From contig OZ038394.1 in the NCBI GenBank assembly GCA_964036045.1, positions 1,839,379 to 1,903,378 on the forward strand: DNA of 64,000 bases. The letters run 5' to 3'. Position 1 is the stretch's first letter. Each line of letters begins with the position of its first letter. Of this stretch, positions 1-11,600 are shown in pieces. The notes under the pieces were generated by a model that saw only the letters and a program-made list of their open reading frames with translations, was not told the origin of the DNA and ran no database searches. Source of the DNA: Eutreptiella sp. 'Long Island Sound 2002'. Lineage: Eukaryota > Euglenozoa > Euglenophyceae > Eutreptiales > Eutreptiaceae. The translations under genes were made by a program, and so were the position numbers.

Positions 1-3000
1 GTACTGTGGTTGTCATTTGAGTGTTCGCGCGTGCTGCTCACCAAGATGCACTGTAAATGTTTGAATCTGAAATTGTGGCTCTCACGCCAGTGCCTCAGCC
101 AGCCCTGAAGATTTGAACAGGGCTTTGTACTGACCTGCTGAGGTGCAAGCTTGCTTTTGTTTTCCCATTTGAGAGGTTAATGGTACCCCTCCAAGGGGTG
201 TTGATGAACTTGCCCGAGGTGAGCGAGGTCCGGCACGGATACTTACTGGTTTTCAGAAAATACAAGTGTGTAACTGTTTTCTTTGTGCAAAGTTTGCCAG
301 GGTTGACCCTGTCCCTATAAGGCGTTGTTGTTTGTGTATATTTGTTTATTGGGAAAATTTGGTTTTGAGTTTTGAGGTGGAACTTCAATCACCAGTTTTG
401 CACCTCACTAACTACATGTGCACTCGCATTCCACACAAGCACACCACTCATTCACAAGTACAAGCACAAGCACGCCACACCGCAGGTTTTTAAAACCGAT
501 GCAGAATTTTCCCCTAGGTTAAGAGACATTTTGCAGGTTTTTCAAACTTGTTTGAGGAGAGTGTTCTAAAATTGCTTTGCAGTTTTGGGAAAAGCAGCCT
601 GAGCTATGGATGCGGTCTGTTTGAGAGGAATGGGATTGTTCTAGGAAAGACAAGTCATGCTTATCGCAAGCAATTGCAGGGTGTAAACTAAAAGAGAATA
701 GCTGCAAAGTAAAGGAACATAACTTCTGTGAGCAAATAGTACTTTGCCAGAAAAATTTGAGATACAATACATTACATTACAGTACTGTATCCTATCGGAA
801 CGATACAATACATTACACGTACTGTATTGTACCAACCCTGCTACACAGGTACCTGTGCAGCAGAATATCTGGATCTTGGAAACTGTACAATGCAAGTCCA
901 CGAAACACCCCTTCCAGGTTGAAATCAGAATTCAGATAACAAAACGCATTCGGGTGGTGGCAACAAAGAGGATCAGCAGTGCATGGGGACCAGGATGCAA
1001 CCATCAATGCCACCAAGAACACAATTTTCACAATGAGAGCTGAAAGCTGGCTGAAATATACCAGAGATTGATCAATTACAAAATGCATGAATGCTGACTT
1101 GTGATTGTTGCATCCTCACAGCCTCACGCTTCACTTGTGTGATGCACTTCAAAATTGTGCTGTACACATGTATGCTTATGCATGGATATCTGCACGTTTG
1201 CAAACATTACATGCATTATTTTGAGTGACACATGCAAAATATACTTGCTGTACATGCAGGGACAAATGCAGGCATCACATCTTTCCTCCACCCCTCTGTA
1301 TTCAGCTGCCTTTTCCACTCGATGTCACAGCGTGCATGCACACTCGAGATTGTGAGTCAGGAATATGGTGGATTATTCTGGAGACAAAGCCAAACAGCCA
1401 GAACAAAATGGCGCACCCACTCCAGACCTCGGATCCTGCACAAATTCCAGCAATTTTGGAGTGATGGAGAGGTTAAAATCATGACAGGTACATCCATACA
1501 TGAGGACTGGAATTGTGACAACAACAGGTGATTCTACTATTCAAAATTTGTGCAGCACTTCAGCACTCCATCCTGTTTACCCCTCCAGCCAGCACCCTAC
1601 GATAGTCTGCCCTCCAATGTGGGCTAATCCCTTCCACTGTTGGTCAGGATCAAAACTCTCTAGTTGCCAACAGCAAATGGCCTGCCAGGATCGAGTTCAG
1701 TTTTTCCTCAGCCTTGAACTTCCAAAACCCAAGTGACAAACCACCAAAAATGGGGCACGTTTTCAGCAGAGGTGCAGAGACCCAATTACACCCCAATGGT
1801 CCTAGGCAGGTGAACACTCTCACATTTGATTGCACTGTTGACCAGTTCATAATCCATACCTGCCCTGGCACATTCTTGAACTACATCAGGCGAGGGTTGC
1901 TCGAAAGGTGCAGTGCAATGTGCACACCACGGGGCTTCATCGATAGCTACAGAGTCCCTGCAAATTCTTCGTTTTGCTTCTTGACGTCATGCTAGTTGTG
2001 TCAAGGGTGCTGCTCTTGTTGGACTTTCACCGTTTCTTGTTATCACCTGGCATGATCCAGATATGCATGGCGGAATCACCACATTTGTGCTCTGAGATGC
2101 TGGAAAACAAAGCGCCAGCTGGCAGAATGGGACACAAATGAAGCCACCCCTGAAAACAGGATTCCCGCAGTCCCTCTCACATCTGGCAAGTGGGCTAGAT
2201 TTGCAGCCAAACGCATCTGCTGTATGGGGTTTGTCCAAAATTGGGGTGGAGGTCAGCGTAGCATTTCTCATTTCAAAAAGGCCATGAGCCCACAAAAAGC
2301 AAAGGAGGCAAACAGGTGAATAGAGAAGCAACATCACAAAAAGGTGCCCGTTATATAGCAGTCCCTCTCACACAATGGTGTCAACAAAATGTAGTATAAA
2401 TGGTTCATGGGTCATATGGGTGCAAAACAATGATACAAAGGGGACTGTCTCGCAGGAGACAGGTGCATGATATCCCTGGAAGAGTAAGCAAAAATACTAA
2501 CCACGTATTAGGAACATCACTCGCCCAAGAAGTGTCAAAACCCCCAACACAGCGCAGGCATAGCGCACAACCCACAGGGCATCTACGAATATTCGCCACT
2601 GTCAACAGAATTGAACCCCCTGGATGATTCAGCACATCAGCATTGTACCTTGTAGAGCCATTGGTATAGATTCCAGAAAGTAGGCAACCAAATAGGAAAA
2701 ATTATGGCAGTGACTGCAAGATGATGTTTGCAGTCTTCTTCACGCGCCCCATCATGCCTGCATACCCACTGTTCACAGCGCTCCCACACCACGGACACAG
2801 CGCACACTGTGCCCTCATATCCATCAAAAAATAAGAAAATGGCTCGGAGGTCAACAAGGTGAGCGAAGGGTCAAATGGGGCCATATCCCTTCCACTGAAC
2901 GATAAGCATAATCGCCCCGAAGATATCAGGGTTATGAAGCTTGACAAAAATGCTGTGTCTGGGCTGCATGCACACAAAGATGCACCACGTTGGTCTGGAA

Positions 3001-3299
3001 AGAGGGGGAAATTGCTGCGGCACGCATGTCCGAGCCTTAAGCAAGCGTGGCTCGACCAGCAACTGGTATCGGTCATACGCAAACTGGCGTCCATGGGGGC
3101 GTTTCCACACAGCATGCGCACAGCACCCAATAGTAAAGTAGCTTTCCCATGACCACCCGGAGAACCACCCACCACCGGGGGAGGTACGTCCACAGGGCAA
3201 AGACAGCAGATTCAGACAGCAATCTGACATTCTCAGTGTGAAACATGGTTTGTTTTACCGCATTATCTGAGTTTTGGGACTGAGTAAGAATCTGGACAG
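1..3299. other. Gene-free stretch
   Basis: No reading frame here has convincing coding character. Frames are short and open on both strands alike. The only structure noted is a short duplicated, palindromic stretch near 0.76-0.84 kb, listed separately. A weak P-loop-like string on the minus strand near 3.15 kb was considered and rejected. Confidence 0.5.
761..842. repeat. Short direct repeat with palindromes
   Basis: The phrase GATACAATACATTACA occurs at 761 and again at 802, a 41-bp offset. Each copy is followed by a GTACTGTAT-type sequence, and the first contains the palindrome TACAGTACTGTA. It could form hairpins; no function can be assigned. Confidence 0.5.
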
Positions 3300-3400
3300 T
3301 CCTGTGAATGGGAACACAGTTGTTACTGCAGTCACCTGGGTCATCGGGGAACATGGGTCCCAAATAGCCTACTTTTTGCACACCGCGGGCACAGCGCATG
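3300..3400 (+). CDS. Candidate internal exon, paralogue of the 46.1-kb exon
   Basis: A 101-nt open segment lies between an AG acceptor (..GGACAG) and a GT donor (GTGCGCC), entering after two bases of a codon and leaving with one base of the next. Its peptide contains GNTVVTAVTWVIGEHGSQIA. The segment at 46110-46222 on the same strand encodes GNTMITAVTLAIGENGSKIA, with the same splice borders and the same phase. Many differences between the two are third-position or conservative, which supports coding. The family is not recognised and neighbouring exons of this copy could not be found, so it may be a gene fragment. Confidence 0.45.
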
Positions 3401-4314
3401 GTGCGCCCTCCTGAACTGTCCACCGCCGTCGGTTGACTGTCAATCCCCCTCGGCGAACCGCCTTTCATCGACTGCCAACCTGGGCAATCACTACCAAAAC
3501 AACATAAACTCCTGGAAGACCGTCATGGACAACACGTCCGTGTGCACCCAGCAGGAGCCAGGGGGAAGAGGGAGATCATGCAACAAAGAAGTACATCATG
3601 GTGCTCGCCACGGCAGCTTCAGCAGTCACAGGTGGCAGGATTCAGCAGCCACATGCAAGGCAGCAGATGTGATGTGGCGCGGGAGAAGACATGCTTGACT
3701 CAGGCAAATACACAGGGGATGTTTGTATGTCACAACGCAACCCACACCGTCGATATGTTGAAACCCCGTCCCCTCTGTGAAAGAGCAGGAGGCGCCGTGT
3801 TTGCAGCCCCCTCGCAGCTCCAATTGCGCCTCATGGCCTGGCAGTGGCGGTGTCATGGCAGTCCAGGAACTCCAGTCGGAGCTGAATGCTCAGGGTTAGT
3901 GCTTGGTGAAAAATCTGGGAACATACAATGCAATGCCCAAATAGGGTGAAAAACACATAAATACTGCCAAAAACATGCTGGACATAAGGTCATTGTGAGT
4001 GGCCACGATATCAAAAACAAGTTTCGGAAACTTCGATTTTTGAGCTGCACGGGGTGTAAAACTGAATCAGCAGCAGAATTAGAAATCTGTAGGGTTGCTC
4101 AATAATCAAAATGCAACCTTGGCCACTGGAATACGTTGAGGGAGGACTGAAAGGCAGTCGGAAAATGGGTTCCAAAAACATGAATTTGAACAAATCTCAG
4201 TAACGTACCAGTCGTCCTTCAAATCTCTCTCTGTTTCTTTCTCTGTCTCTGGGTCTGTCTCTGTCCTTCTCTCTCTTTCCCTCCCCCCCCCTTTCTCTCC
4301 TTCCTTCGCTAGAT

Positions 4315-4362
<48 letters not shown>

Positions 4363-5571
4363 CATCCAGAAAAACACACTAGTCCAACAGTTGTAGAGCA
4401 ACTGTGGAGCTGGCAAAATTGCCATCCAACAGGGGCGGAGCACTTGTGGGTCTGGGGTTCAGCAATTCCCATGCTTGACGACAGTCCTTCCCAACTCAAT
4501 GATGAGCTGAAGAAGCACCCCAGCTGGATTCGTATCGGAAGCCTTGGTGGCGCACACCTCATCCGCTCATGACTTCGTCATACGGATGGAACTTTTATGC
4601 AAATGCAATTTACATCAAACCCTCAGAGGCTGTTGCCAAACTTCAAAGGCTTCATAACAATTGCCAAACGCGTTTGGAGCTCATGCACTCATTGTGTGTC
4701 TGCATTTTTATTTAGTGCCTTGCTTTTCAACACCTCGGCTGAGAAATGGAGCACAATTGTATACAAAGATGGGCTGCACGCAATGTCAATAGAGCAGGAT
4801 GTCGTGCACGCATGTGTTTGGTACGTTTGCATACGAAAAGAGCAGAGCCATGACTCTCGGTTGAGGTGGGGCAGATGTCCTGCGTGTGAGATAATGGCTT
4901 CAGCGGACCACACGAAAGAAGAATCAGTGCTTTTCAATATGGGGGCGCGCACTGTTTTGCGATCATCTCAGAGCAAGCAAAGGATACACTGCAGGGCAAA
5001 GGAGGACGGAGGACACAAAATGAGTGACAGAACCATGCAGGGAAGGCGCCTCGGACTGCCAACAACAATGCAGAAGCACGGAGCTGTGTGCAGCAATCCA
5101 ACTTAAAAATCTGATGGACATGGCTTTGACCGGGAGGACATGGAGGGATCACAGCACCCAACACTGAATAAGTGGGATGCTCTGTGGCTGAGGGCAGAGG
5201 CTGCTGCACAGCACCACTTCATTTGCTGAGGCACCCACTCTGTCATCTGCGGTAAGCGAAGCACTCATCACGGGGTGTGGGAATCCACGGACTCCGGTGG
5301 GCCTAGGGCCTGCACCATGTTCGGATCTTGACCTGCAGACAGAGTGGTATGCGCTGCAATATTGGAAGGTATGTTTTGCTGTGAAAGAAGCTCGGGGCAA
5401 ATGGATTCCACCACACACACACGGCATGCAAACCAATCAACCACACAGTGACCACACATGCACTAATTCCGCAAACCACACATGACAGGCAAACCATGCT
5501 TACCTGGTACATCACATTCACCACACAAACCACACCTAGTGCCCAAATCACAGTAATCATAAAGGTTGGGG
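3401..5571. other. Gene-free stretch with microsatellites
   Basis: No supportable gene. Apart from the CT/TG microsatellite at 4.2-4.36 kb and an ACCACACA-rich tract at about 5.40-5.54 kb, the sequence is unremarkable. The ACCACACA-rich tract resembles the B repeats that flank the composite repeat at 10.4 and 11.5 kb. Confidence 0.45.
4221..4362. repeat. CT-rich tract followed by (TG)n microsatellite
   Basis: A polypyrimidine CTCT/CTGT tract with a C run is followed by about 24 TG dinucleotides (4313-4362). Open frames across it are artefacts of the repeat. Confidence 0.9.
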
Positions 5572-5990
5572 GGATTTCGTACAGGGATTATTTCGCTGGG
5601 AAAATTTCGTGGGGGGGGGGGGGGGGGGATTTCGCCCAACTTGGAAATCCCAAAGCTCCAACTGCTTCACGCACACTAACATGCAAGCCCACGCTCCGTT
5701 CAGAGTCAGAAAAACTTGCAAATCAAATTGCAACTGAAAGCAGCATTAATTCACAACACCTGAAAGAATCTAATGTTCCAAACAATTGCCCAAAAAGTAT
5801 GGACCCACAGAATGCAGTGTCATCAGCATCTTCACTGCACCGCTGACATGCCTAAATTTACCAGGGGAAAATTTTGCCACCTTCCTTAAAGACGAAAATT
5901 TCCCACGGAATTCCCGCCTGAAACCCCCCCCCCTGTGTGACATTCCGTCTGGTTGTTGTTTCTTTACGGGACCCTGGGCAGTCACCCGTT
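5572..5990 (+). repeat. Composite dispersed repeat A, uninterrupted copy
   Basis: The stretch from the GCACACTAACATGCAAG phrase (5671) to the GAATTCCCGCCTG phrase reappears in two halves at 10486-10610 and 11316-11440. A downstream piece (CCCCCTGTGTGACAT through the CAGTCACCCGTT phrase) reappears near 39795-39860. A run of about 18 G lies at its left side. At the left (near 5590) and right (near 5900) occur similar GGGAAAATTTCG / CGAAAATTTCCC motifs in inverted orientation, so this may itself be a small transposon. It records the pre-insertion site for the element at 10611. Confidence 0.7.
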
Positions 5991-8900
5991 CTTCCCTTCG
6001 CATGTTGCGTCGGGTTGCTGCTTTCTGTTGGCCGCTGCGGCCGGTGCTCTTGCTGGAGTGTTTCCGCGTTCGCGGAGCCCAGTGGTTGGTGTGCCGGGGC
6101 TGTGCTAGATGTGGCCTGGTGTGCCGTTTGCGCGTGAGTGGCACCCAGTAGTTGGCGTATTGAGGTTGTGCTGGTTGTTGCCGAGGTTGTTTGACTCTTT
6201 TTGCTATCCACGCGCCTCTGTCCACAGGCCGTCCATTACCTGCCTCTCTGTGTTTCCGTGTGCGTGAGGCCAAGGTGCCCTGCTCCTCCACGCGTTGCCC
6301 CGATCGTCCACCATATGTCCCTTTCCCCCTCCTGGCAGGTCTGCCCCTGGTGGGCTCCCGCTCCTGTTGCGCAAACAGCCCATATGGGCTGCGGGAGACA
6401 CCCCCCAGCTGATGCCTGTTGAGCAGGGGTTGCCCTGGCACCCCTTAGCGACGGGGCTGGCTGGCCAGGCCATCCCCTTTGTTGTCGCTGCCTCCCATGC
6501 GCACGCTCCCCCATCCCCTCCATTCTGATTCCCTGTCCTGGTTGCCTCTCCTACCTTGTTGCGCCCCTCCTCCTTGCCTGCTGTGCTCACCCTCGTCCCT
6601 AGTGGTGTGGCTCCCGCGTTCTGTGTGTCTGTGTTGCTCCCCCCCTTGTCTGTTGGAGCTCCTGGGTGCCCCATTTGCGCACCCAGTCCTGTCCCACCCG
6701 CCCACCCCCCCCCGTACACGTCTCCGTACGACGTTGACTGTCCCGCTCGCGGTTGGCTGGTCACGGCCCTGTTGCCACCCCCATGGCGGGCACCTACTGG
6801 GGCGCGGGGCGCAGCCCCCGCCCTTGTGGAGTATGCGGGCACCGTGTAGAGGTAGGGGGGGGAGCTTGTTTGCTGATGGCTCGCTCGGCGTGCACCCGCA
6901 TTTGGTGGTTGCTGCAGTGCTCGCACCTCATGGTCCCCCCGTGCATTGCTGCATGTCCTGTTGGGGCTTGTCTCACTGCCGTGTGTGGGGCGGCCTTGTG
7001 CCCAGTTGCTTTGTTGTGTGCATTCCTCCCAATTTGGTGCTCTTTTTTCTTCTGCCAGCGCAGTCTCCACTGCCAGTGTGCGCTACTGGGGGGGCCGCAT
7101 GTCGCTCCCTGCCTCCCGTTGTGGCTGTCGGGCGGTCCCACTGTGATTTGGGTGGCACCAAGGGCAGCGGGCACTTCTGCACGTCTTCTGCATGTCTCCA
7201 AACTGACCTGGCGCTGGTGTTTGTAGGGGTTTTTCTGGGTGAATGTGATGCGTTGTTGCTCTTGTGCATTCTTGGCTGCTGAGGGGCTGCCTGTCTGAGG
7301 ACTTCACTCCGGGCTGTCCACGCCTCGGAGCTGGGGACTCGTGTGAGTACACCCCCTGTTTGGTCGTGTGCAGTGACCACCAATGATTTGGACGTTGTGT
7401 CTCATAGGCGTGCCCAAGGCCCCTGCACTAGGCCCTAGTGACAGAACTTAGCTACTCGTGGGCAGTACATTTTCTAGGTCGCTGCCCGGGTGCCAACTCC
7501 CCACAGGGGCGACCCCCTTACTTAGGTTTGGGCTGCTTTCACTTCCGGTGTGGTCGGGATGGTGTTGGCTCCAGGGACTGCATCAAGGAAGCATCCCTTA
7601 TGTGTTGTGTGTGTTCGTGTGGCCTTGGTTGTCTTGTGTGATGGGTGCGGTGTTGGCTTTGGGGTGTGGGGGTGTGGGCCTGTGGTGGTGCCTTGTGTGC
7701 GTGCCTTGTTTGTTGGCGGCAGTGGTTGTGCATGGGTGGGTTGCCTATGTGGTGGGTCTAGCACCCTGTGCGTCGGGTGCTAGGCTGGTGTCGGTGTTTG
7801 CGGCGCGTGTTGTGGTTGTCTGCCGCCTTTGCTGTGGTGTGTTGATCTGCTTTGCTCTGCTGCGCCGTGTACTGCGCTACGCTGTGTTGCCCTTGTATGC
7901 ACGTGCTCCTCTGGTGTGTATTGCGCTGCACTGCTCCTCTGTGTGCCTCCGCCAACTCTATGTGCCTGGGCGTTGCGCTGTATTGTGCTACTCCGGTGTG
8001 TGTTGTGCGGCTTTGTTCCGTTGTGCGCCTTTGTGAGCTCTAGCGTGCCGCACTGCGCTGTGTGCTTTGCTGCATCAACAAGGAATGGCGGCCACGGCTA
8101 CACGGGCCACGGCCACACTCTTCTACGGGGGCCAAGTCCCGATAACCTCCCAAGACTGGATGCTGCCACACGCCCGTAGGCAGGGTAGGGTCCAAGCACC
8201 CGGGACCCACCAATGAGAATTGTACACAGATATCATGTGTGCGCCTTTGTCGGCTCTGTGTGCCTAGGCGTGCTGTCTTGTGTTGCTCTGGTGTGTGTTG
8301 TGCTGCTCTGTTCCATTGTGAGCCTCTGTCGGTGCTCTGTTGGCCCTGGCGGGCCGCGCTGCACTGTGTGCTATGTTGTGTGCTATGCTGCAACAACAAA
8401 GACTGGCGGTCACGGCTACATAGGCCATAGGGGCAGGGCCCAAGCACTCGGGGCCAGCCAATGATAATTGTGCGCATTTCTCCTCTCATCTCATCTCATG
8501 TGTTCGCCTCCGTCGGCTCTATGGGCCTTGGCGTTGCGCCGCCCTGTGCTGCTATAATGTATGTTGCGCTACGCCACGCTATGTGTCTGAGCGTCACTCC
8601 GCCCTGCGATGCTCTGTGTTGCTATGCCGGGTGCGTGTCGCGTTGTACTGTGTGTTGTGTTGTTCGTTGTGTGCCGTTGTCAGCCCCGCATGCGTGTGTG
8701 TTGCAGTGTTGTGTGCTGCTCCATCTTGGTCTGTTCGTTGTCTTGCTGTGGTGCGGGCCTCCTAGCGTGGCCCCAGTACGCTTAGTGCTCCTAACTCCCT
8801 TAGTGCATCCGGGAGGCTGCTACGATTAAGCGTGCTAGGCGATCATTGGGGAACATCTGCTCGGTTGTGACACTAGGACGTTCTCTTCTAATAAGTCCCC

Positions 8901-10020
8901 GTCTATGTGCACCACCGGCTTCCACTCCCCACGTGTGTAGCACACCCCATGCAGGTGGTAGCTACATGGCGGGGTGTACACTCCAACAGCCACGACGCGC
9001 ACCCGGACCACCGGCATTGTGAGACCCAGGCATATGAAATACCACACCTCCCCCCTGGTCATGTTGGGCATCAGTGTGTGGGCCAGCTGCCACTCGCGGG
9101 CCGGCACTATATATCGTGCCATCTTCGGGCCTCTGTGTCTAACAGTCCGTCCTTGGCCTTCCCTATTTGTTTGACAAGTCCCTCGGCCTTCTCCCTGTTG
9201 TGTGTGTTTTTGTCTGGGTGCACCTTGACACTCAGTTGCGTGTGTATGCCCACTTGATGTCCTCCGTGGTGGCCCCAGGGGACCGCACTCCCAGCACCTG
9301 ATACCAGTTCCCAGGCAGTGTGTCCGGCATGTCCGCGACTGGGTCCTTTCCTCCGGTGTGTGGGACCGTTGGCTGTTTGGTCCCCACCGGCTGGGGCTTC
9401 TGATGGGGCTGTGGCCCAGGGGCCATGTTTGTTGTTGGTCTCTCCACCCGCACGGCATTCGTTCCTTTTACGCGGATTTCCTATCCTAGTGTGTGTTGCG
9501 GCCCCTTTGTCACGCGCACCTGCACTCTGAAGCCATCATGCCCCACCACCACTGCCTCACAGTCGTTGAATTCCATCTGCCGCAGCCCTTGCAAACGCAC
9601 TACCGAACCTGTCGCATGGTGCCCTGCGCTGCCCAGCACTGCTACCGCTGCGCATGTTGCCAATGCTAGCACCCCCGCCTCAACATGGGGGGGTGCTGCC
9701 GACAGCGTCACTGGGGCCCTGCCATGTGTTAGCGCTCCTGGTGCCCTTGTCTGTGGACCACTTGCTTGCTCCTAGCTACCATTATATGGGGGCAAGCTGC
9801 TCAGTGGTCGTGTGTGACCGCCACTGTTTTACCTCCCTTCGCGTGGTCCAGTTGCACTATAACCCGGCCGTTCCCGTCCCCTTGGATGATTCATTCCGCT
9901 CCATTCAGTTTTGCCCTCCGCAGCCCTGTGAGCCAAACTTCTGTTCGTGGTTGCCACCTATCCCGGGCTGCCGCTTCTTTCATTTGTGGTGCATTTGTTT
10001 GTGGTGATGCGCATTTGCTC
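5991..10020. other. Pyrimidine/GT-rich, gene-free stretch
   Basis: Long frames on both strands come from biased composition: C/T-rich to about 6.9 kb, then TGTGCTG-rich to 8.8 kb. No splice-bounded exon with convincing coding character was found. A diverged tandem repeat occupies 7.93-8.72 kb. Confidence 0.4.
7935..8720 (+). repeat. Diverged tandem repeat, unit about 265-296 bp
   Basis: Three successive segments start near 7939, 8235 and 8500. Each opens with a TGTG..GCCTCCGTCGGCTCTATGGGCC-type phrase. The first two end with similar phrases built around GGCGGCCACGGCTACA, followed by CAAGCAC and AATGATAATTGT-like stretches. They are clearly related but well diverged. Confidence 0.5.
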
Positions 10021-10350
10021 CCTGGTCGTTTCGAGCCACTTTGATGCCAACTTTGAGTTACAGTGACGATAGTCCTAAAAACGGCCTCAAAACAGCCTAA
10101 AAACGGCCATTTTTGGACACTAAATCGGCCATAGAACGGGCTAGACGGCTCGAAATAGCACAAAACTTCTTTGTGGTGATGCGCATTTGCTCTGCGGTCG
10201 TTTTGAGCTACTTGAATCCCGGTCTGGAGCCATGGACTGCGCAGAAAGGACTTTTGACCCGCCTGCTTGCTTGCTGTTGCTTGCTGCTTGCTGCAAAAAT
10301 GTGTTGCTCACCCTCAGAGCCTAAGTAGGGTTGTAAAACCTCGACGGGGT
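10021..10350 (-). repeat. Diverged relative of the 1154-bp array unit
   Basis: On the minus strand this stretch reads: a GGTTTTACAACCC phrase, a GCAAGCAGCAAGCAACAGC microsatellite, then sequence ending in a GGCCATTTTT/AAAAACGGCC motif. The array units at 12.7-18.9 kb have the same order (GGTTTTATAACCC, GCAAGCA repeats, CAGCCATTTTTGGGCC). Order and motifs agree while most bases differ, so it looks like an old solo member of the family in opposite orientation. Confidence 0.4.
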
Positions 10351-10367
10351 AACCCCAGCCCCCCCCC

Positions 10368-10495
10368 CCATGCACAGCACACACACCACAAACACCACAA
10401 AAAACCACATAAAACACAACAACAATGCAAACCAGACAAACAGACAATCCACACACGGCATACATGATGCCAAGCACAACGCCATGCACACTCTA
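10368..10495 (+). repeat. Repeat B, left copy
   Basis: An ACCACAAACACCACAAAAAACC-type A/C-rich tract ends in a CATACATGATGCCAAGCACAACGCCA-type phrase. A near-identical direct copy lies at about 11455-11600, on the other side of the split repeat A. Confidence 0.7.
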
Positions 10496-10610
10496 ACATG
10501 CAAGCCCATGCTCCGTTCAGAGTCAGAAAAACCTGCAAATCAAATTGCAACTAAAAGCAGCATTAATTCACAACACCTGAAAGAATCTAATGTTCCAAAC
10601 AATTGCCCAA
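10486..10610 (+). repeat. Left half of split repeat A
   Basis: Nearly identical to about 5671-5793, from the GCACACT..AACATGCAAG phrase to CAAACAATTGCCCAA. The match stops abruptly at the start of the element at 10611 and resumes at 11316. Confidence 0.8.
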
Positions 10611-10864
10611 GGGTGGGGGAAAATTGGCTTGCTCGGGCGGGGGGTCGTTGGAGCCCCTTTCCCGGACCCCCCCCCTCCTTGGCTCCCATGACGGGGCCTT
10701 GAAAAAGGTCATAGATGGTTGCAAATAAAGTTGAACTTCCATTGAAGGGGGGGGGGGGGGGCAGTGGTGGTATTTATGTCCGGTCAGACAGAAACACACA
10801 GTTTGGGTTTTTTGTCGGCGGCAGACTCAGATTCATCCAGTGGGAGGACAGGTTACCACAGAAT

Positions 10865-10936
10865 CAGCTGTGGCCGAATGGTAATGCAGCCGATCGCAGA
10901 CTTTTTCATCGCCGGTTCGAACCCCGGTCGGGCGAA
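10865..10936 (+). ncRNA. tRNA-Cys-like sequence (pseudo-tRNA or SINE head)
   Basis: A box-A-like TGGCCGAATGG lies at 10871-10881 and a box-B GGTTCGAACCC at 10914-10924, with a GCA triplet at the anticodon position. The anticodon stem does not pair and the T stem pairs only if one base is added to the loop, so it is not a working tRNA. It may keep internal RNA polymerase III promoter function. Confidence 0.45.
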
Positions 10937-10959
10937 TATGGCGGCGGCGGCGCCGATGA

Positions 10960-11033
10960 CAGTCGACTGGCAAGGATTCGAACCGCCGACCAAAAAATCT
11001 GCAGCCGGCCGTGTTACCATTCGACCGTGGTTT
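10960..11033 (-). ncRNA. tRNA-Cys-like sequence, convergent partner
   Basis: On the minus strand a GGTCGAATGGTA box A (11015-11026) is followed by CTGCAGA with a GCA anticodon and a box-B GGTTCGAATCC (10974-10984). It closely resembles the plus-strand copy about 25 bp away. Anticodon-stem pairing is lost (TTTTT where complementary bases are expected). The arrangement is tail-to-tail inside the TIR element. Confidence 0.5.
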
Positions 11034-11315
11034 GTTGCGACAGTGCTGCGCATCCCCACTGCTTAGAGGCTTCTGACCACAAATATCATGCCTTGAGATG
11101 ACACTTGGGATCAGAACCTTGGGTTATTCCACGCGAATGACCCCCAAAAAGAGGGTATACGACGCCCGCGCCTGCGCTTGATCTAACAAGCTCTGTTCGA
11201 GGTGATTGGTACTTTACCAAGGGTTCTGTCACAGGAGCCCCATTGCCAGACCCCCCCCCTCCTTCGGGGGGCTCCCACGCCCCCCCCCCCCCCCGCGCAA
11301 GCCAATTTTCCCCTC

Positions 11316-11440
11316 GCCCAAAAAGTATGGACCCACAGAATGCAGTGTCATCAGCATCTTCACTGCACCGCTTTACCAGGGGAAAATTTTGCCACCTTCC
11401 TTAAAGACGAAAATTTCCCGGGGAATTCCCGCCTGCACCC
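11316..11440 (+). repeat. Right half of split repeat A
   Basis: Nearly identical to about 5788-5922 (AAAAAGTATGGACCCAC through GAATTCCCGCCTG), apart from a short deletion of the CTGACATGCCTAAA phrase. It ends in a C run. Confidence 0.8.
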
Positions 11441-11454
11441 CCCCCCCCCCCCCC

Positions 11455-11600
11455 GGGCACAGCACTCACACCATGCAAACCACACACACGCCACAAACAC
11501 CACAAAAAACCACACAAAACACAACAACAATGCAAACCAGACAAATAGACGAACCACACACCGCATACATGATGCCAAACACAACGCCACGCACACCAGG
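11455..11600 (+). repeat. Repeat B, right copy
   Basis: A direct copy of 10368-10495: an A/C-rich ACCACAAAAAACC tract ending at CATGATGCCAAACACAACG. With the left copy it brackets the split repeat A. Confidence 0.7.

Larger units (their letters stand above)
10611..11315. mobile_element. Non-autonomous TIR element (MITE-like), about 705 bp
   Basis: The left end GGGTGGGGGAAAATTGGCTTG is matched in inverted orientation at the right end, GCAAGCCAATTTTCCCC. The inverted similarity continues inward through G-rich/C-rich runs and a GGAGCCCC motif. The element interrupts repeat A. The uninterrupted copy near 5783-5800 reads TTGCCCAAAAAGTATGG; here TTGCCCAA is on the left and GCCCAAAAAGTATGG on the right. 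That gives a 6-bp duplication (GCCCAA), or AA if the terminal GGG/CCC belongs to the element. No transposase frame is present. The interior carries two convergent tRNA-like sequences. The superfamily is not assigned. Confidence 0.75.

Noticed and set aside
2702..3230. Minus-strand frame with a P-loop-like GGSPGGHGKATLLLGAV string
   Set aside because: No Walker B or other NTPase motif follows, a second frame is equally open, and there are no exon borders.
5770..7282. Long frames of 220-290 codons on both strands
   Set aside because: Composition is Pro/Arg/Gly/Cys-biased from C/T- and G-rich DNA; frames overlap in all registers and carry no motif.
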